Positions 22,576 to 33,246 of a stretch of 64,000 nt of DNA are shown in pieces; position 1 is the first letter of the stretch; each line of letters begins with the position of its first letter. The DNA comes from Dactylonectria macrodidyma. Its lineage: Eukaryota > Ascomycota > Sordariomycetes > Hypocreales > Nectriaceae. The notes beneath the pieces are model-generated. The model was not told where the DNA came from and did no database searches. It saw only the letters and a program-made list of their open reading frames with translations. The stretch covers positions 248,001 to 312,000 of the forward strand of contig JAGMUV010000022.1 in the NCBI GenBank assembly GCA_020744425.1. The letters run 5' to 3'. A program made the translations under genes and the position numbers.

Positions 22576-24074
22576 TGGTGTTTCAGCCCTGAGGCATATT
22601 ATTTCGATTTACAAAGCTAGCATTGAGTGGGGGAACGAGACGTTCTGGTTCTGGGAAGCCGCATTTGGCTCTGGCCTTTATCCAGCCTCCCAGATTACAA
22701 GTTGTAATGCTATGTGATGCCATTGTTTACGACGCCAAGATCCCTCAACTAATAACTTCTTCAGTTCCGGAACATGAACAATGTCATGTAAACAAAAAAT
22801 ACGGCTCCGTTTTGTTCCATCCTTCGGCATCAAGATGCAGGGCTTTTCACAAAGACCTCGACAAGCCCTTTGCTGAACTTGCCGGAAGCCAACTCCCAAC
22901 AGCACCTGAATGAGTCGAACCTCTCCTTAACCCAAGCGCCTCAGCAAGTTCCCCATCACCAATTTTAGTCAATGCTGGAAACTTTATTCCATCACTGCCC
23001 TGGCCAACGTTCACCAAAGATTCGCGGGTACGTCGACATCCTGGCCTTTTGTTGCACAGCCTCGCCGCCAGAGGAGAGAGATAAAGGGGAATCGCCCCAA
23101 AATCTGCCTAACATTGGTCCCTGCAAGGAACATTGGGCCTTTTGTCTCTGCCCCCGCCCGTCTGGCGGCAGCTGCCAGAGGCTGGCGTTGCAAGTGCGCG
23201 ACTTGACTTGCGGGCGCTACACTCTCCCCCTAGTGGCCATGAGGCGCACCATTGGCGTTTTCCAGCGACAATCTAGAATACTCATCGAATTTTAATGCCT
23301 GTAAATTTGAGGCCAGGTGACGTACGCGCACAAAGGGGTAGGAAATGGTGCACGTCCTAACCCTCCAAGCTGAAAGGATTCCAGCCAGTGATTAGCCACA
23401 AATTCTCTAGCTCAAAAGCTCAAGTAGAGCCCAGGGCATAGCTGTAAATGAGAACTAGCAAATGCACCCCCGATGTCTGACAGCACACAGTCAATACGCA
23501 AACCCCTCACAGGCCACGCGGCGGCAATGAAGCACTGCCCCCAACGTGGACGTTCGAGAGCTGGTGTGGGCATCACATTCCGCCTTTTAGCGATGCATTC
23601 CGCATGTCATTGATGGTGGAGGGCTTTCTCCCATTTTTCAGGAGAGTCTCCGTCCGGAACCTGGTTGATCGAACGACCCGTATGAACACAATGGGGTTAG
23701 AGGAACCGACGGCAGATGATGCAACTTCTGGCGCGACGTGTATAGGTTCAGACGCGATGTCCATGTAATTAGAATATCGTGATGGAGATCAGGGCAGTTT
23801 TTTTTTTTATGTTTTTATATAGGTGTGCAAATGGACTTCGATATGGTGAGATAACCGTCTTGCGCTGACCTGAAATGCACCGAGCGCTGGATAGCAGGGA
23901 TAGCATTCCAGGCTTCTTGGCCTTTCTTTCGGAGTGGCAATTCGCCACAGAGACTTATTGAAAGGTGCGCAGTCGTCTTGTTCACTGGTAATTATGCACG
24001 GGATTTCCGGAAACTCAGCGGAATGGGTCCTTGAACTCGACTCACCATGCTGCCCTCCTGCGACTGCTGGCGGT

Positions 24075-24265
24075 TCTAAAGTAAGCAGCCGGCGGATTCA
24101 GTGAAACGGGCTTAGGGCATATTGGCTTGATGAGCTGAAAAGGGGAGCCACGCTGCCCCTAGCTGGCGCCGTGTTGTGGCTGAGATGCTTGTTTTGTGGG
24201 AGAGAGACTCGGGCGTGTTTTGGCTCATCCGGTCCTCCAAGGCGACTTCACCCCCACAGGAGGGA
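24075..24265. repeat. Dispersed repeat block, inverted relative to about 1631-1808
   Basis: The minus strand shares with the plus strand at 1631-1808 the stretches CCCTCCTGTGGG, CAAAACACGCCC, TGCCAGCTAGGGG (one base differing) and CCCGTTTCACTGAATCCGC. Most differences are transitions. The matching order of both inverted pairs suggests one larger ancestral repeat. Confidence 0.65.
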
Positions 24266-24727
24266 GACGATCAGCCTGGCCCAGACGCCCTGTCTGCCTC
24301 ACCCAAACTGAATCCTGGGGGGCCGGCCGTTTGATGAGGGCATTCAGCTTCCAGGCGCCGGAGACCCAGACGGTTTCACGTCGTCTAGCGCGGCAGCCCT
24401 CCGCATCGACGGGCAGACCAAGATGGACTACCGGTAGCAGGAGAAACACGTCCTGATCATAGACGGGGCCGGCGTGTTGGGCGTGAGGAGGGCAATGTGC
24501 AACGAGTCACCGAGGAGACGTATGGGTATTGGTGACACCCAAACTCACTCTTTTGTCACTCGGAAACAAGGCACGGACGTCTGCAAGGCCTACGATTGTT
24601 CTTATGAGATTAATGAAGTCAATCAGGCTGGTGGGAGAGCCAGATTGGTTCACCGAGTGATGAAAGTATTCTGGCCCAGCCTGAGTTACGGCGCCAGGTC
24701 GGCCAGGACCTCACCCCAAAGTCTCCA

Positions 24728-24830
24728 TTAGTATTGAATATAGTTATCGGTGTTCTTGTCAAGGAGTAGCTGGGCGATCTTCTCGTAACCTCCTGCCACT
24801 GCCGCCTGCAATGCATTTCCGTAGCGCCCA
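24728..24830 (-). pseudogene. Displaced last ankyrin repeat after the frameshift
   Basis: This frame reads RYGNALQAAVAGGYEKIAQL, then LLDKNTDNYIQY and a stop. It matches the ankyrin unit but lies one frame off the main ORF, because about a third of a repeat is deleted at the junction. Confidence 0.7.
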
Positions 24831-27698
24831 GAGTAGCTGGGTGATCTTCTCGTGACCTCGTGCCAATGGCGCATGCAGTGCGCTTCCATAATGTCCCCCT
24901 TGCGCGTTGACGTCCGCATTGTTATCGATGAGTAGTTGGACGATCTTATCGTGGCCTCCTACTGATGCCGCCTGTATTGCGTTTGCGTACTTTCCACCTT
25001 GCGCATTGATGTCCGCATTCTTGTCAAGGAGCAGCTGGACGACCTTCTCGTGGCCTCCTGCCGATGCCGCCTGTAATGCATTTCCGTAGCGCCCACCCCT
25101 TGCGTTAACGTCCGCGTTCTTGTCGGTCAGTAGCTGGACGACCTTCTCGTGGCCTCTTGCAGATGCCTCCTGTAGAGAGCTTCCGAATAATCCACCTTGC
25201 GCGTTGACGTCCGCATCCTTGTCGAGGAGTAGCTGGACGACCTTCTCGTGGCCTTCTGCCGATGCCGCCTGCAGAGCGCTTCCATAGAATCCACCTTGCG
25301 CGTTGACGTCCGCATTGTTATCGATAAGTAGTTGGACAATCGTCCCGTGGCCTTTTACCGATGCCGCGTGTAGAGCGCTTCCATCCCCTCCACGTTGAGC
25401 GTTGACGTCCGCATTGTTATCGATAAGTAGCTGAACGATCTTCACGCGGCCCCATGACGATGCCGCCTGTAATGCGCCTCCACCCCCCGCGCTGACGTCC
25501 GCATCGTTATCGATGAGTAGTTGAACGATCTTCTCATCGCCTCTTTCCGACGCCGCCCACAGAGCGCTTCCACCCTGCGTGTTGACGTCCGCATTCTTGT
25601 CAAGGAGCAGCTGGACGACTTTCTCGTGGCCTCCTGCCACTGCCGCCTGCAATGCATTTCCGTAGCGCCCACCCCTGGCATTGACGTCCGCATTCTTGTC
25701 GATGAGTAGTTGAATGATCTTCTCGTGGCCTTTTGCTGATGCCGCCTGCAGAGCGCTTCCATAGAATCCACCTTGAGCATTGACGTCGGCATTGTTATCG
25801 ATAAGTAGCTGAACGATTGTCTCGTGGCCTCCTACCGATGCCGCCTGTAATGCATTTCCGTAGTATCCACCTTGCGCGTTGACGTCCGCATTCTTGTCGA
25901 GGAGTAGCTGGACGATCTTCTCGTAGCCTCCTACCGATGCCGCCTGTAATGCGTTTGCGTACTTTCCACCTTGCGCATTGACGTCCGCATTCTTGTCGAG
26001 GAGCAGCTGGATAATCTTCTCATAGCCTCCTACTGATGCCGCTTGTAATGCGTTTGCGTACTTTCCACCTTGCATGTTGACGTCCGCATTCTTGTCGAGA
26101 AGTAGCTGGACGATCTTCTCGTGGCCTTCTGCTGATGCCGCTTGTAGAGCGCTTCCATCCTCTCCACCTTGCGCGTTGACGTCCGCATTCTTATCGAGGA
26201 GCAGCTGGACAATCTTCTCATAGCCTCTTACTGATGCCGCTTGTAATGCGTTTGCGTACTTTCCACCTTGCACGTTAACGTCCGCATTCTTGTCGAGGAG
26301 CAGCTGGACGATCTTCTCGTGGCCTCTTGCTGATGCCGCTTGTAGAGCGCTTCCATCCTCTCCACCTTGCGCGTTGACGTCCGCATTCTTATCGAGGAGC
26401 AGCTGGACGACCTTCTCGTGGCCTTCTGCTGATGCTGCCTGCAGAGCGCTTCCATACTGTCCATCCTGCGTGTTGACGTCCGCATTGTTATCGAGGAGTA
26501 GCTGAACGATCTTCTCGTGGCCTCCTGCCGATGCCGCCTGCAGAGCGCTTCCATACTGTCCATCCTGCATGTTGACGTCCGCATTGTTATCGAGGAGTAG
26601 CTGAACGATCTTCTCGTGGCCTCCTGCCGATGCCGCCTGTAATGCATTTCCATAGCGCCCACCCCTGGCATTGACGTCCGCATTTTTGTCGAGGAGTCGC
26701 TGGGCGATCTTCTTATAACCTCGTGCCAATGCCGCATGTAGAGCGCTTCTGTAGTGCCTACCTTGTACGTTGATATCCATATTCTTGTTAATAAGTAGCT
26801 GGACGATCTTTTCGTGGCCTCCTGCTGATGCTGCCTGTAATGCGTTTCCATACTCTCCACCTTGCGCGTTGACGTCCGCATTCTTGTTGAGGAGCAGCTG
26901 GATGGTCTTTTCATAGCCTCCTACTGATGCTGCCTGTAATGCATTTCCATAGTATCCGCCTTGCACGTTAACGTCCGCATTCTTGTCGAGGAGCAGCTGG
27001 ACGATCTTCTCGTGGCCCCCTACCGATGCCGCCTGTAATGCATTTGCGTATATTCCACCTCCCACGTTGACGTCCGCATTCTTGTCGAGGAGCAGCTGGA
27101 CAATCTTCTCATAGCCTCTTACTGATGCCGCTTGTAATGCGTTTGCGTACTTTCCACCTTGCACGTTAACGTCCGCATTCTTATCGAGGAGTAGCTGGGC
27201 GATCTTCTCGTGACCTCGTGCTAATGCTGCGTGTAGAGCGCTTTCGTGGAATCCACTTCGCGCGTTGACGTCCGCATTATTCTCGATGAGTAGTTGAACG
27301 ACCTTCTTATGGCCTCCTGCCGATGCCTCCTGTAGAGCGCTTCCGTACTCTTTACTTTGTGCGTTAATGTCTGCATTGTTCTCAAGGAGTAGTTGAACGA
27401 TCTTCTCGTGGCCTCCTGCAGATGCAAACTGTAGAGCCGCTGCCAAGAGTAGTGGGGACTCAGCTTGAACCCCAGCACCCCATCTTAACGCCTTTCGAAC
27501 TGTCTCCTCTCGCCCTTGTCTTGCTGCCCAAACCATGGCCGAGTTCCCCCACCATCGTGCGTTGTGACGATAGAGATGTCCAGTTAGGAGATTATGGAGG
27601 CGGCGGTTTGCTCGGCTAAACGCGCTGATGGATCTCTCCGAGTCCAAGTTCTCCGAAATAGACTCGAGCAATTCAACTGGCAAATCAGGCAGCAGCAT
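24759..27698 (-). CDS. F-box / ankyrin-repeat protein, C-terminus frameshifted
   Basis: 979-residue open frame from the ATG at 27698. The N-terminus (MLLPDLPVELLESISENLDS, then SRANRRLHNLLTGHLYRHN) is an F-box region paralogous to that of the 11.6-kb gene. The two share about 75 N-terminal residues and then differ in repeat type. About 26 ankyrin repeats of 33 residues follow (GNALQAASAGGHEKIVQLLL, then DKNADVNAQGG). They are very alike, a sign of ongoing repeat exchange. In the last repeat a deletion near 24830 shifts the frame. The displayed protein ends in an unrelated tail (CIAGGSGRR), while the original frame continues as a final repeat to a stop at 24728-24730. There is no zinc finger. 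It may be functional or slightly truncated. Confidence 0.82.
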   Translation of the reverse strand: MLLPDLPVELLESISENLDSERSISAFSRANRRLHNLLTGHLYRHNARWWGNSAMVWAARQGREETVRKALRWGAGVQAESPLLLAAALQFASAGGHEKIVQLLLENNADINAQSKEYGSALQEASAGGHKKVVQLLIENNADVNARSGFHESALHAALARGHEKIAQLLLDKNADVNVQGGKYANALQAASVRGYEKIVQLLLDKNADVNVGGGIYANALQAASVGGHEKIVQLLLDKNADVNVQGGYYGNALQAASVGGYEKTIQLLLNKNADVNAQGGEYGNALQAASAGGHEKIVQLLINKNMDINVQGRHYRSALHAALARGYKKIAQRLLDKNADVNARGGRYGNALQAASAGGHEKIVQLLLDNNADVNMQDGQYGSALQAASAGGHEKIVQLLLDNNADVNTQDGQYGSALQAASAEGHEKVVQLLLDKNADVNAQGGEDGSALQAASARGHEKIVQLLLDKNADVNVQGGKYANALQAASVRGYEKIVQLLLDKNADVNAQGGEDGSALQAASAEGHEKIVQLLLDKNADVNMQGGKYANALQAASVGGYEKIIQLLLDKNADVNAQGGKYANALQAASVGGYEKIVQLLLDKNADVNAQGGYYGNALQAASVGGHETIVQLLIDNNADVNAQGGFYGSALQAASAKGHEKIIQLLIDKNADVNARGGRYGNALQAAVAGGHEKVVQLLLDKNADVNTQGGSALWAASERGDEKIVQLLIDNDADVSAGGGGALQAASSWGRVKIVQLLIDNNADVNAQRGGDGSALHAASVKGHGTIVQLLIDNNADVNAQGGFYGSALQAASAEGHEKVVQLLLDKDADVNAQGGLFGSSLQEASARGHEKVVQLLTDKNADVNARGGRYGNALQAASAGGHEKVVQLLLDKNADINAQGGKYANAIQAASVGGHDKIVQLLIDNNADVNAQGGHYGSALHAPLARGHEKITQLLWALRKCIAGGSGRRLREDRPATP

Positions 27699-29632
27699 TA
27701 TCTCGACTCATTGACTTTGCGATGGGCTGTAGTATAACTTGAGGGTGAAGCGAAGCCGGATGTTAGGGGTATGACAAGACTTGGGCATACATGACAATTC
27801 TGAAGAGACCGATTACTGGGTTTTATAGGCTAGAGCCTGATATTAGGTACGCTATACACGATGAATACAGGCCCGTGCTTTTAGCACTTTGTCCCTAAAT
27901 CCTGGGACCCACGGCGTTCCCCATTACTCATTACGTATTGTACAATCAGTGTTTCTTAAATTCGTGAGGCATTTGTCACACACAGTTTCAGCCACCACTC
28001 CCTTAGAAAAAACCTTACAGGTTAGTAACACCAAAAACTTGCGCGCGCTATACCGTCCGTGGCTAATGGCGCTGTGAGGTGGGACAAGAGGACCAGTCAC
28101 AGGGCGCTGCTGCCTAGTTAGCCTCCGCCCCTCCCGTTCCGCCTTGAGGTACCTGTATCCCAACAAACAAATGACCTCTTGCAATTTCAGCTCAGCAATG
28201 CAAGCCTCTTTCCATCAGTACCTTAACGAGCCCCAGAATTTTCGCCACAAGCAAAGACCTTCAGCTGATCAGTCGCATCATGGCCAACCAAACATCTCGC
28301 TGAAAGATTGAATCATTGAGGCCTCTCTCTCCATCCAGCTGCTTGCAAGCTCCATACACATGATCCGTAACCCTACCCCGGAGCACATGCCCTTGTCGGG
28401 CGCCATCGTCCTGCGCGATCCACTCACTCGCTTTTTCAGACTCCGCTTAGAAACTAGAAACAAGGGATGGCTCTGTCCAAGCCCATCTGTCTTGCCTGTG
28501 ATCCCCAATCTTGGCTGATCCAGACCTTTAGTTACTCCTTCTAGCATAAGACGATGCCAAAATAATATTCATCACACCACGAATACTGATCGTAAGATGA
28601 GTGTTGACTTCGGACGAGGGTTGGGAAATCGTGGCTGAATGCTTCAAAGTAGTGAGGCCCGAAGCAGGGGATTGGGGCTGAGCCTCGTCGATGAGCTGAG
28701 CAAGTGTAGAAACCCGGAATACGCCAATCATACTTAAATCTCAACATTTAAAGGGGGACTCGGATCGGCTTATGGATAAGCTATCCCATTTTTAGCGGCT
28801 TGCATGCAGTCGATGTGAGGGGTCGCTTGGACATAGGAGGCCAGCCCCAATTCTCCATCCAAATCTAGCTGCTATCTCACATGGACGTCAACAACGCTTA
28901 GGATTGGGGCTGGAGGAGTCCTATGCCTCGGGGTTTACTAATTCATTTTTCTGGCGGTTCATATGTACCTACAAGGAATTTTTTAAGGTTGCAAGAGAAG
29001 GGTGCTATCAAGGGGGATAGCCAGGTTTACATACTTTTCCTAGGGAGTCTAAATTTCTTGACCCAGCTAAACCGAGGCTGTGTGGCCTTGCATTCAGCTT
29101 AAACTTCAGCGTTAATCCTCATCCTCTATTAGTGGCATGGGGTTATTATCTAGGGTTGTTATCTGGGATATCGCCGTCGGAATCGGGAGGCTCCTCGCCA
29201 TCCTCGACCACTTCAGCTACATCAACGTGGCATGCGCCCATGTTTTTCGCCGCAGACATAATCGGCACGTATTGTATGATATGGTTTGAGAGAAGGAAAG
29301 GGCATTTGAGCAACTTGGGCCCCAGGGCTTTGTGTACTATTTAGTAGCGTAGGCCTACACTAGCGGGATACAAGCTCGCTGGCGTGACTGCTGTTGCGGC
29401 TGCACTGGAAATAGAGGACCCACTTGACTCGCTATTGAATGATTCAGTAGCAACGCAGTAACTATGGTACACTGCCTAGAAAGTGTAAGAATTGACGTAC
29501 CAGAGTACTACAGGGTAACTGAGAAGGGACCCAAATGATTGGGCGACACATTTTAATGTTTCGAAATATTACACTGAGCTACAGTGATAACCAAAATCCG
29601 GTTCCGCTTCTAGTCATAAAAAGTTCTAAACT
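27699..29632. other. Gene-poor region
   Basis: No supported gene. Short frames at 28278-28547 (minus) and 29132-29344 (plus, with FFAADIIGTYCMIWF) have protein-like stretches but no recognisable family or intron structure. A weak inverted repeat lies around 28835-28925. Confidence 0.35.
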
Positions 29633-30244
29633 AAAATACTACGTCACCCCATGCACATTAGAGCGGCGATAGGGTGCATGGGGTAGCCTCAGCCGAAGGC
29701 TGTGTGTCCGCAGGCCGGGAAGCTATTACTATTACTGCATTATCTACGTACTGATCTATTGCTATGGCCATTATTAGTATTATGTAATATGTACGGATTC
29801 CGTCTAAGCACCTGTCGTTTCTGAAGGTCCTGATCCCTTATCTTTATCTTCATGCTATCTAGGGGAGACCTATTGTTAGATAGCTCGTATGACCAATTGA
29901 TGACCTTGAACATGTGTGTGTATTGTGTATCTGTTCCCTATGGCCCCCGCCCCTTAAGGTCAGGGAGGTCTAGCCCTCCTTTCTTCCTAATCCAGGCTCG
30001 CCGGCCGGAGGCTCGGCGAGCCTTCTCCGAGTCGGTCCCGACAACCCCCTGCTTCTCACGTGACTCCCTGGTGCCCTGGTGTTCCAACATGCCTCCAATT
30101 CAACACCTATAGACTAAGTGATTACGATCAAATAGTGCATCTAACATTAGACCGTCGAGCGTTTTTACGTAAGAGATAGTTATATAGCTTAAACCAGTCT
30201 GAAAGTCCTAGTAGGACAGATCTATAACTATTATGTCTTTAGTA
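29633..30244 (-). mobile_element. Helitron2-type 3' fragment (copy 3), carrying a solo LTR and cut by a pogo element
   Basis: The end AAAATACTACGTCACC and the 10-bp terminal hairpin match copies 1 and 2. The helicase tail is recognisable but heavily mutated by C-to-T and G-to-A changes. A 232-bp LTR splits it at 29874-30105. Homology ends at a TA dinucleotide (30243-30244), where the pogo-type element begins. The flank beyond that element does not resume the Helitron. Confidence 0.75.
29874..30105 (-). mobile_element. Solo LTR inserted in the Helitron fragment
   Basis: 232 bp bounded by TG..CA (minus strand TGTTGAATTGG to ATCTAACA) with a perfect 5-bp target duplication CCTAT at 29869-29873 and 30106-30110. 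Comparison with the uninterrupted Helitron copy at 5.7 kb shows the exact insertion point. A related sequence lies at 54878-55100. No internal retrotransposon region remains, so recombination has left one LTR. Confidence 0.85.
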
Positions 30245-31587
30245 ACGTATATAATAAGCGAGCGGCGCAGACAAGCAAGCGGCGCATGTGACGGGAGCGT
30301 CTGGAGTGCTGGACCCAGGGTGGGGTCGATACGTAACTAGGACGCACGGGGCAGGCCACAGGGATTATCAACGCGTCTACGCGTCTACGCGCCTGCCCGC
30401 TTTCTCTTTCCTCTTCATCGTAGTATTCTCGCAATACAGTGGCATTACCTCTTGAGTTGATCTCATCTGGCCCGTGACATGGGTTATAGAGCATCTGATC
30501 AACCGCTCAATTTCTCGACCGTAGGCTTTTTTAAGCGGCCTAAAGCACCCGATATCAAGAGGCTGAAGTAAATGAGATGAATAAGGCGGCATATAAAGCG
30601 TAATAATGTGGTTCTCTTCATAATATTTCTCAAAGTCAACTGAGTGGTGACTTTCGTGCCTATCAAGGATCAGAAGACGATAGTGACCGGTTAATCGATT
30701 CTTCGTGTGCTAGTCAAAGTGCTTGAGCTACTGAAGACCTGTTTCATTATCGGTCTAGCTATTTAGAGTTATTATAATAGCCTAATCGCCCGGGAGGTTG
30801 CTTTCCTAGTACTAGCTAGCGAGGTGATATTAGCCCGCAACCACGATAAACAGCTGGATCGCCCAGCCTTCTACATTAATCGCCTGAATGACTGTAACCC
30901 ATTCCCGGTTTCCAGACTAGACTGATTTCAGGTTTCCACGCCTATCTACGCCTATAACGACCATTCCGCTTATAATTATGCCTATCATAAAGCCAGTCTC
31001 ATCAAAGTTATAGATATCAGCTAGGTCAATACTATATTTCGCAATTATGTTCTCTACGAGCCTGAACTAATTGCGAATAATAGTTGGATCTTCGCATTTA
31101 GCCCTCTGATAGTCGTATTTACGAAAAAAACGCGTCTTAAGCTCTTGGTGTCGCCTGACGAAGTTAGAAGCCCAGCGCTTGCCGACGGGTAACGCGTCGC
31201 AGTCTGCGAGCAGTCAGTTAGCCATTTCTTCAACACCACGCAGTCGCGGGGGAAATCCTCGCGAATCCAGGTCGAGAATGAACTGAATAATGATCTGTTC
31301 CTCTAGATCGGATAGTTTACGTGATTTGGGGGTCTAATCGCAACGAGCAGTGACGCCATTCTCTCGGTCAAAGAGAGTACTATACTTGACTTGATAGATC
31401 TTTGCGGCGCGTCGGAGACTTAATTTTGGGTCATTTCGATAGGCTTGAAGCGCAAGAAGGATATTTTGCCTCATTATTTGATCGTGGCATCTTGAATGGT
31501 TGAGAATTGATTGATTAAGTAGGAAGATGAAAGGTTGACGGATTTTTGACCGCAAGCTTGTTTGACCGGCATGCTTATCATGCACGT
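30245..31587 (-). mobile_element. Pogo/Fot1-type element (copy 3), rearranged
   Basis: Flanked by TA at 30243-30244 and 31588-31589, with TIRs ACGTATATAATAAGCG and, on the other strand, ACGTGCATGATAAGC. The minus strand still reads an N-terminal HTH (LALQAYRNDPKLSLRRAA), SNFVRRHQELKTRFFRKYDY, the DDE motif NFDETGFMIG, and PYSSHLLQPLDIGCFRPLK. Many stops interrupt it. The C-terminal 0.7 kb present in the two 1859-bp copies is missing. In its place is a 193-bp TG..CA sequence (30287-30479). Confidence 0.82.
30287..30479 (+). mobile_element. Second solo-LTR-like sequence inside the pogo copy
   Basis: 193 bp from TGTGACGGGAGCG to GGCCCGTGACA, nearly identical on the other strand to 55507-55701. 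TG..CA ends and size fit an LTR. No clean target duplication is visible here, which agrees with a deletion of neighbouring pogo sequence. Confidence 0.65.
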
Positions 31588-31846
31588 TACATCTAAGATC
31601 GACACTTCTGCGGCAGAATCGGGTTTTGCCAATCAGATCATCTTGAGGATACATACACAATGAGCTCCAGAATGGTCCGAATGACTGGTCGGCAGCGCCG
31701 GAAGGCAGTCTTCCTAGCCACTGTTACAGCCGCCGTGGAGGTGCTTCCGGCCATAGCGCATGTATTTGGAAAATTGGCTGAACCCACAGGACTTTACTGA
31801 CCCGCTTCTGCTTCACATAAATTATCGCCCATAGTCAAGTTGAAAC

Positions 31847-32692
31847 CTACTCCGAGTCAAGCTCTGGGTAGTGCCTCCAGAGGCCATTCCCGTACTTCAA
31901 TCTTCGATCGCTTGCAAGATATTCCTTGATCCGGGGGCGTTCCTTGACAGCGCCATACAGCTTGAACACGCCCTCATACTCTTTGCTCTCCTCCATCTTA
32001 GCCAGTGCCTTAGGGAAGGCAAATTTGAGGCCATCGATGCACTGCAGAATGATTAGCAACAGACCCTGGACAGACATGACTGGCCTTACCTGGAACAAAA
32101 CCAGATCAGCATACGAGAGTGCGCCGCCATACAACCATGGCCCCTCCCCACTGGCCTCGCCCTTGAGCACGCGCTCAAAGTATCCTATGAACTTGGGAAG
32201 TCGGCTGTCAATGTAGTTTTCTGCCCTCTTCTTCGCCGCTTCCTTCTGATCCTCGTAATAAAAGTCCACGGAAATGGGGTGGTGCACGTCATGAGCCTCG
32301 TTGCTCAGCCCATCCAAGGCCGTGAGGGCGAGCTGATTGACGTGGAAGATGCCATTGTTCTCGTCGTCGTACGTCGGTGCGAGACCAAGGCGGGTGGATA
32401 GGTACTGAAGAATGTTGGGCAATTGGTGGATTAAAAGATTGCCGTGCTTCAGGATGGGGGGTGCAAAGGGTGGGGGATTGGAGGCATCGCCTGTGTTTGT
32501 CTTTGAGGTCTGGGCCATGACCAACTCGATGCAATTCTCCTCGACCGCTGTATCTGTGTAGGAAGCTCCAGCCTCTTCTAGCATAAGGCGGACGGCCTCA
32601 CCGCGACCGGGGACGGTTGGCCAGTAGATGAGGTCATAGGGGACGTCCTTGGCCGTCTTGGTTCGTCTGACAGAGGGAGATGTGGAACTCAT
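31847..32692 (-). CDS. Glutathione S-transferase family protein
   Basis: Exons 32692-32090 and 32041-31847 with a 48-nt GTAAGG..GCAG intron. The intron is a multiple of three and happens to be open, so an unspliced reading adds 16 residues (VRPVMSVQGLL type) that do not fit the fold. The spliced product is 265 residues. The N-terminal thioredoxin-like part has DLIYWPTVPGRGEAVRLMLE, typical of sigma-class-like GSTs. The glutathione-site region is LLIHQLPNILQYLSTRL. The C-terminal helical domain includes WLYGGALSYADLVLFQ. It would conjugate glutathione to electrophiles in the cytosol. A related, broken gene lies at 43.4 kb. Confidence 0.85.
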   Translation of the reverse strand: MSSTSPSVRRTKTAKDVPYDLIYWPTVPGRGEAVRLMLEEAGASYTDTAVEENCIELVMAQTSKTNTGDASNPPPFAPPILKHGNLLIHQLPNILQYLSTRLGLAPTYDDENNGIFHVNQLALTALDGLSNEAHDVHHPISVDFYYEDQKEAAKKRAENYIDSRLPKFIGYFERVLKGEASGEGPWLYGGALSYADLVLFQVRPVMSVQGLLLIILQCIDGLKFAFPKALAKMEESKEYEGVFKLYGAVKERPRIKEYLASDRRLKYGNGLWRHYPELDSE

Positions 32693-33240
32693 CTTGATGG
32701 TCGCGGTATTTTGACTTTCGCGCTATGTTGAGGTGATCCGAGAGACTACTTTTGAGAAGTTGATTTTGTTAGGAAAACGTTCGAGGAGGCATTTAAAGGC
32801 GGGATAGTGGCTGGCAGCTGATGCCGATTGTGTGGTGCAGGTCGCCGAAGGCCATGTCATTTGCCGGAATAGTTGGGCCGCAGAGCATCAAGACACACGA
32901 ACCTTAATGTCAAACGATTGCGAGTCAGCCATTCGCTATTGGGATATCTGTGTTCTTTTAACGCAGAAAAGGTGAATCAGGTACATGGAAGAATCGACAG
33001 CTCCACGACAGAAGAGTGCCGTACCTAATTGGAATCATTGCCATTGACCCGCAGTACATGTAAGATTACACATTTCAGAGCACCTGGGGAAGTCCTGGAT
33101 CTAACCGCATTAGCGAGGCGTGTGACTCTTGAGGTATCTTTTCACCTTTTCTGCTTTGAAGCTATGCAGGGGTTCTCCCGCCATTTTCGCAGGCAGAAGC
33201 AGTGCCGGGCGTTGGCCAGCAGCAGGAACCCTGCCCACAT
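32693..33240. other. Intergenic, upstream of the GST gene
   Basis: Holds the GST promoter side. No gene and no recognised element. Confidence 0.35.
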
Positions 33241-33246
33241 ACTGAC

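Larger units (their letters stand above)
20991..24730. other. 3.7-kb gene-poor region with repeats
   Basis: No gene recognised. A 63-codon minus-strand ORF at 23573-23764 is the best small frame but has no known family. Contains a small TIR element (22305-22481) and two blocks with inverted homologues near 1.6-2.3 kb. The structure suggests decayed transposon sequence. Confidence 0.45.

Noticed and set aside
23573..23764. 63-codon ORF, possibly a small protein
   Set aside because: No signal peptide, cysteine pattern or known family; sits in decayed repeat sequence.
25442..26914. Alternative-frame ORFs (up to 228 codons) in the second ankyrin gene
   Set aside because: Same periodic effect of the 99-bp unit; composition (Arg/Ser/Met-rich) is not protein-like.
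28278..28547. 89-codon ORF considered as a gene fragment
   Set aside because: No recognisable motif and the plus strand reads equally well; left as unassigned.
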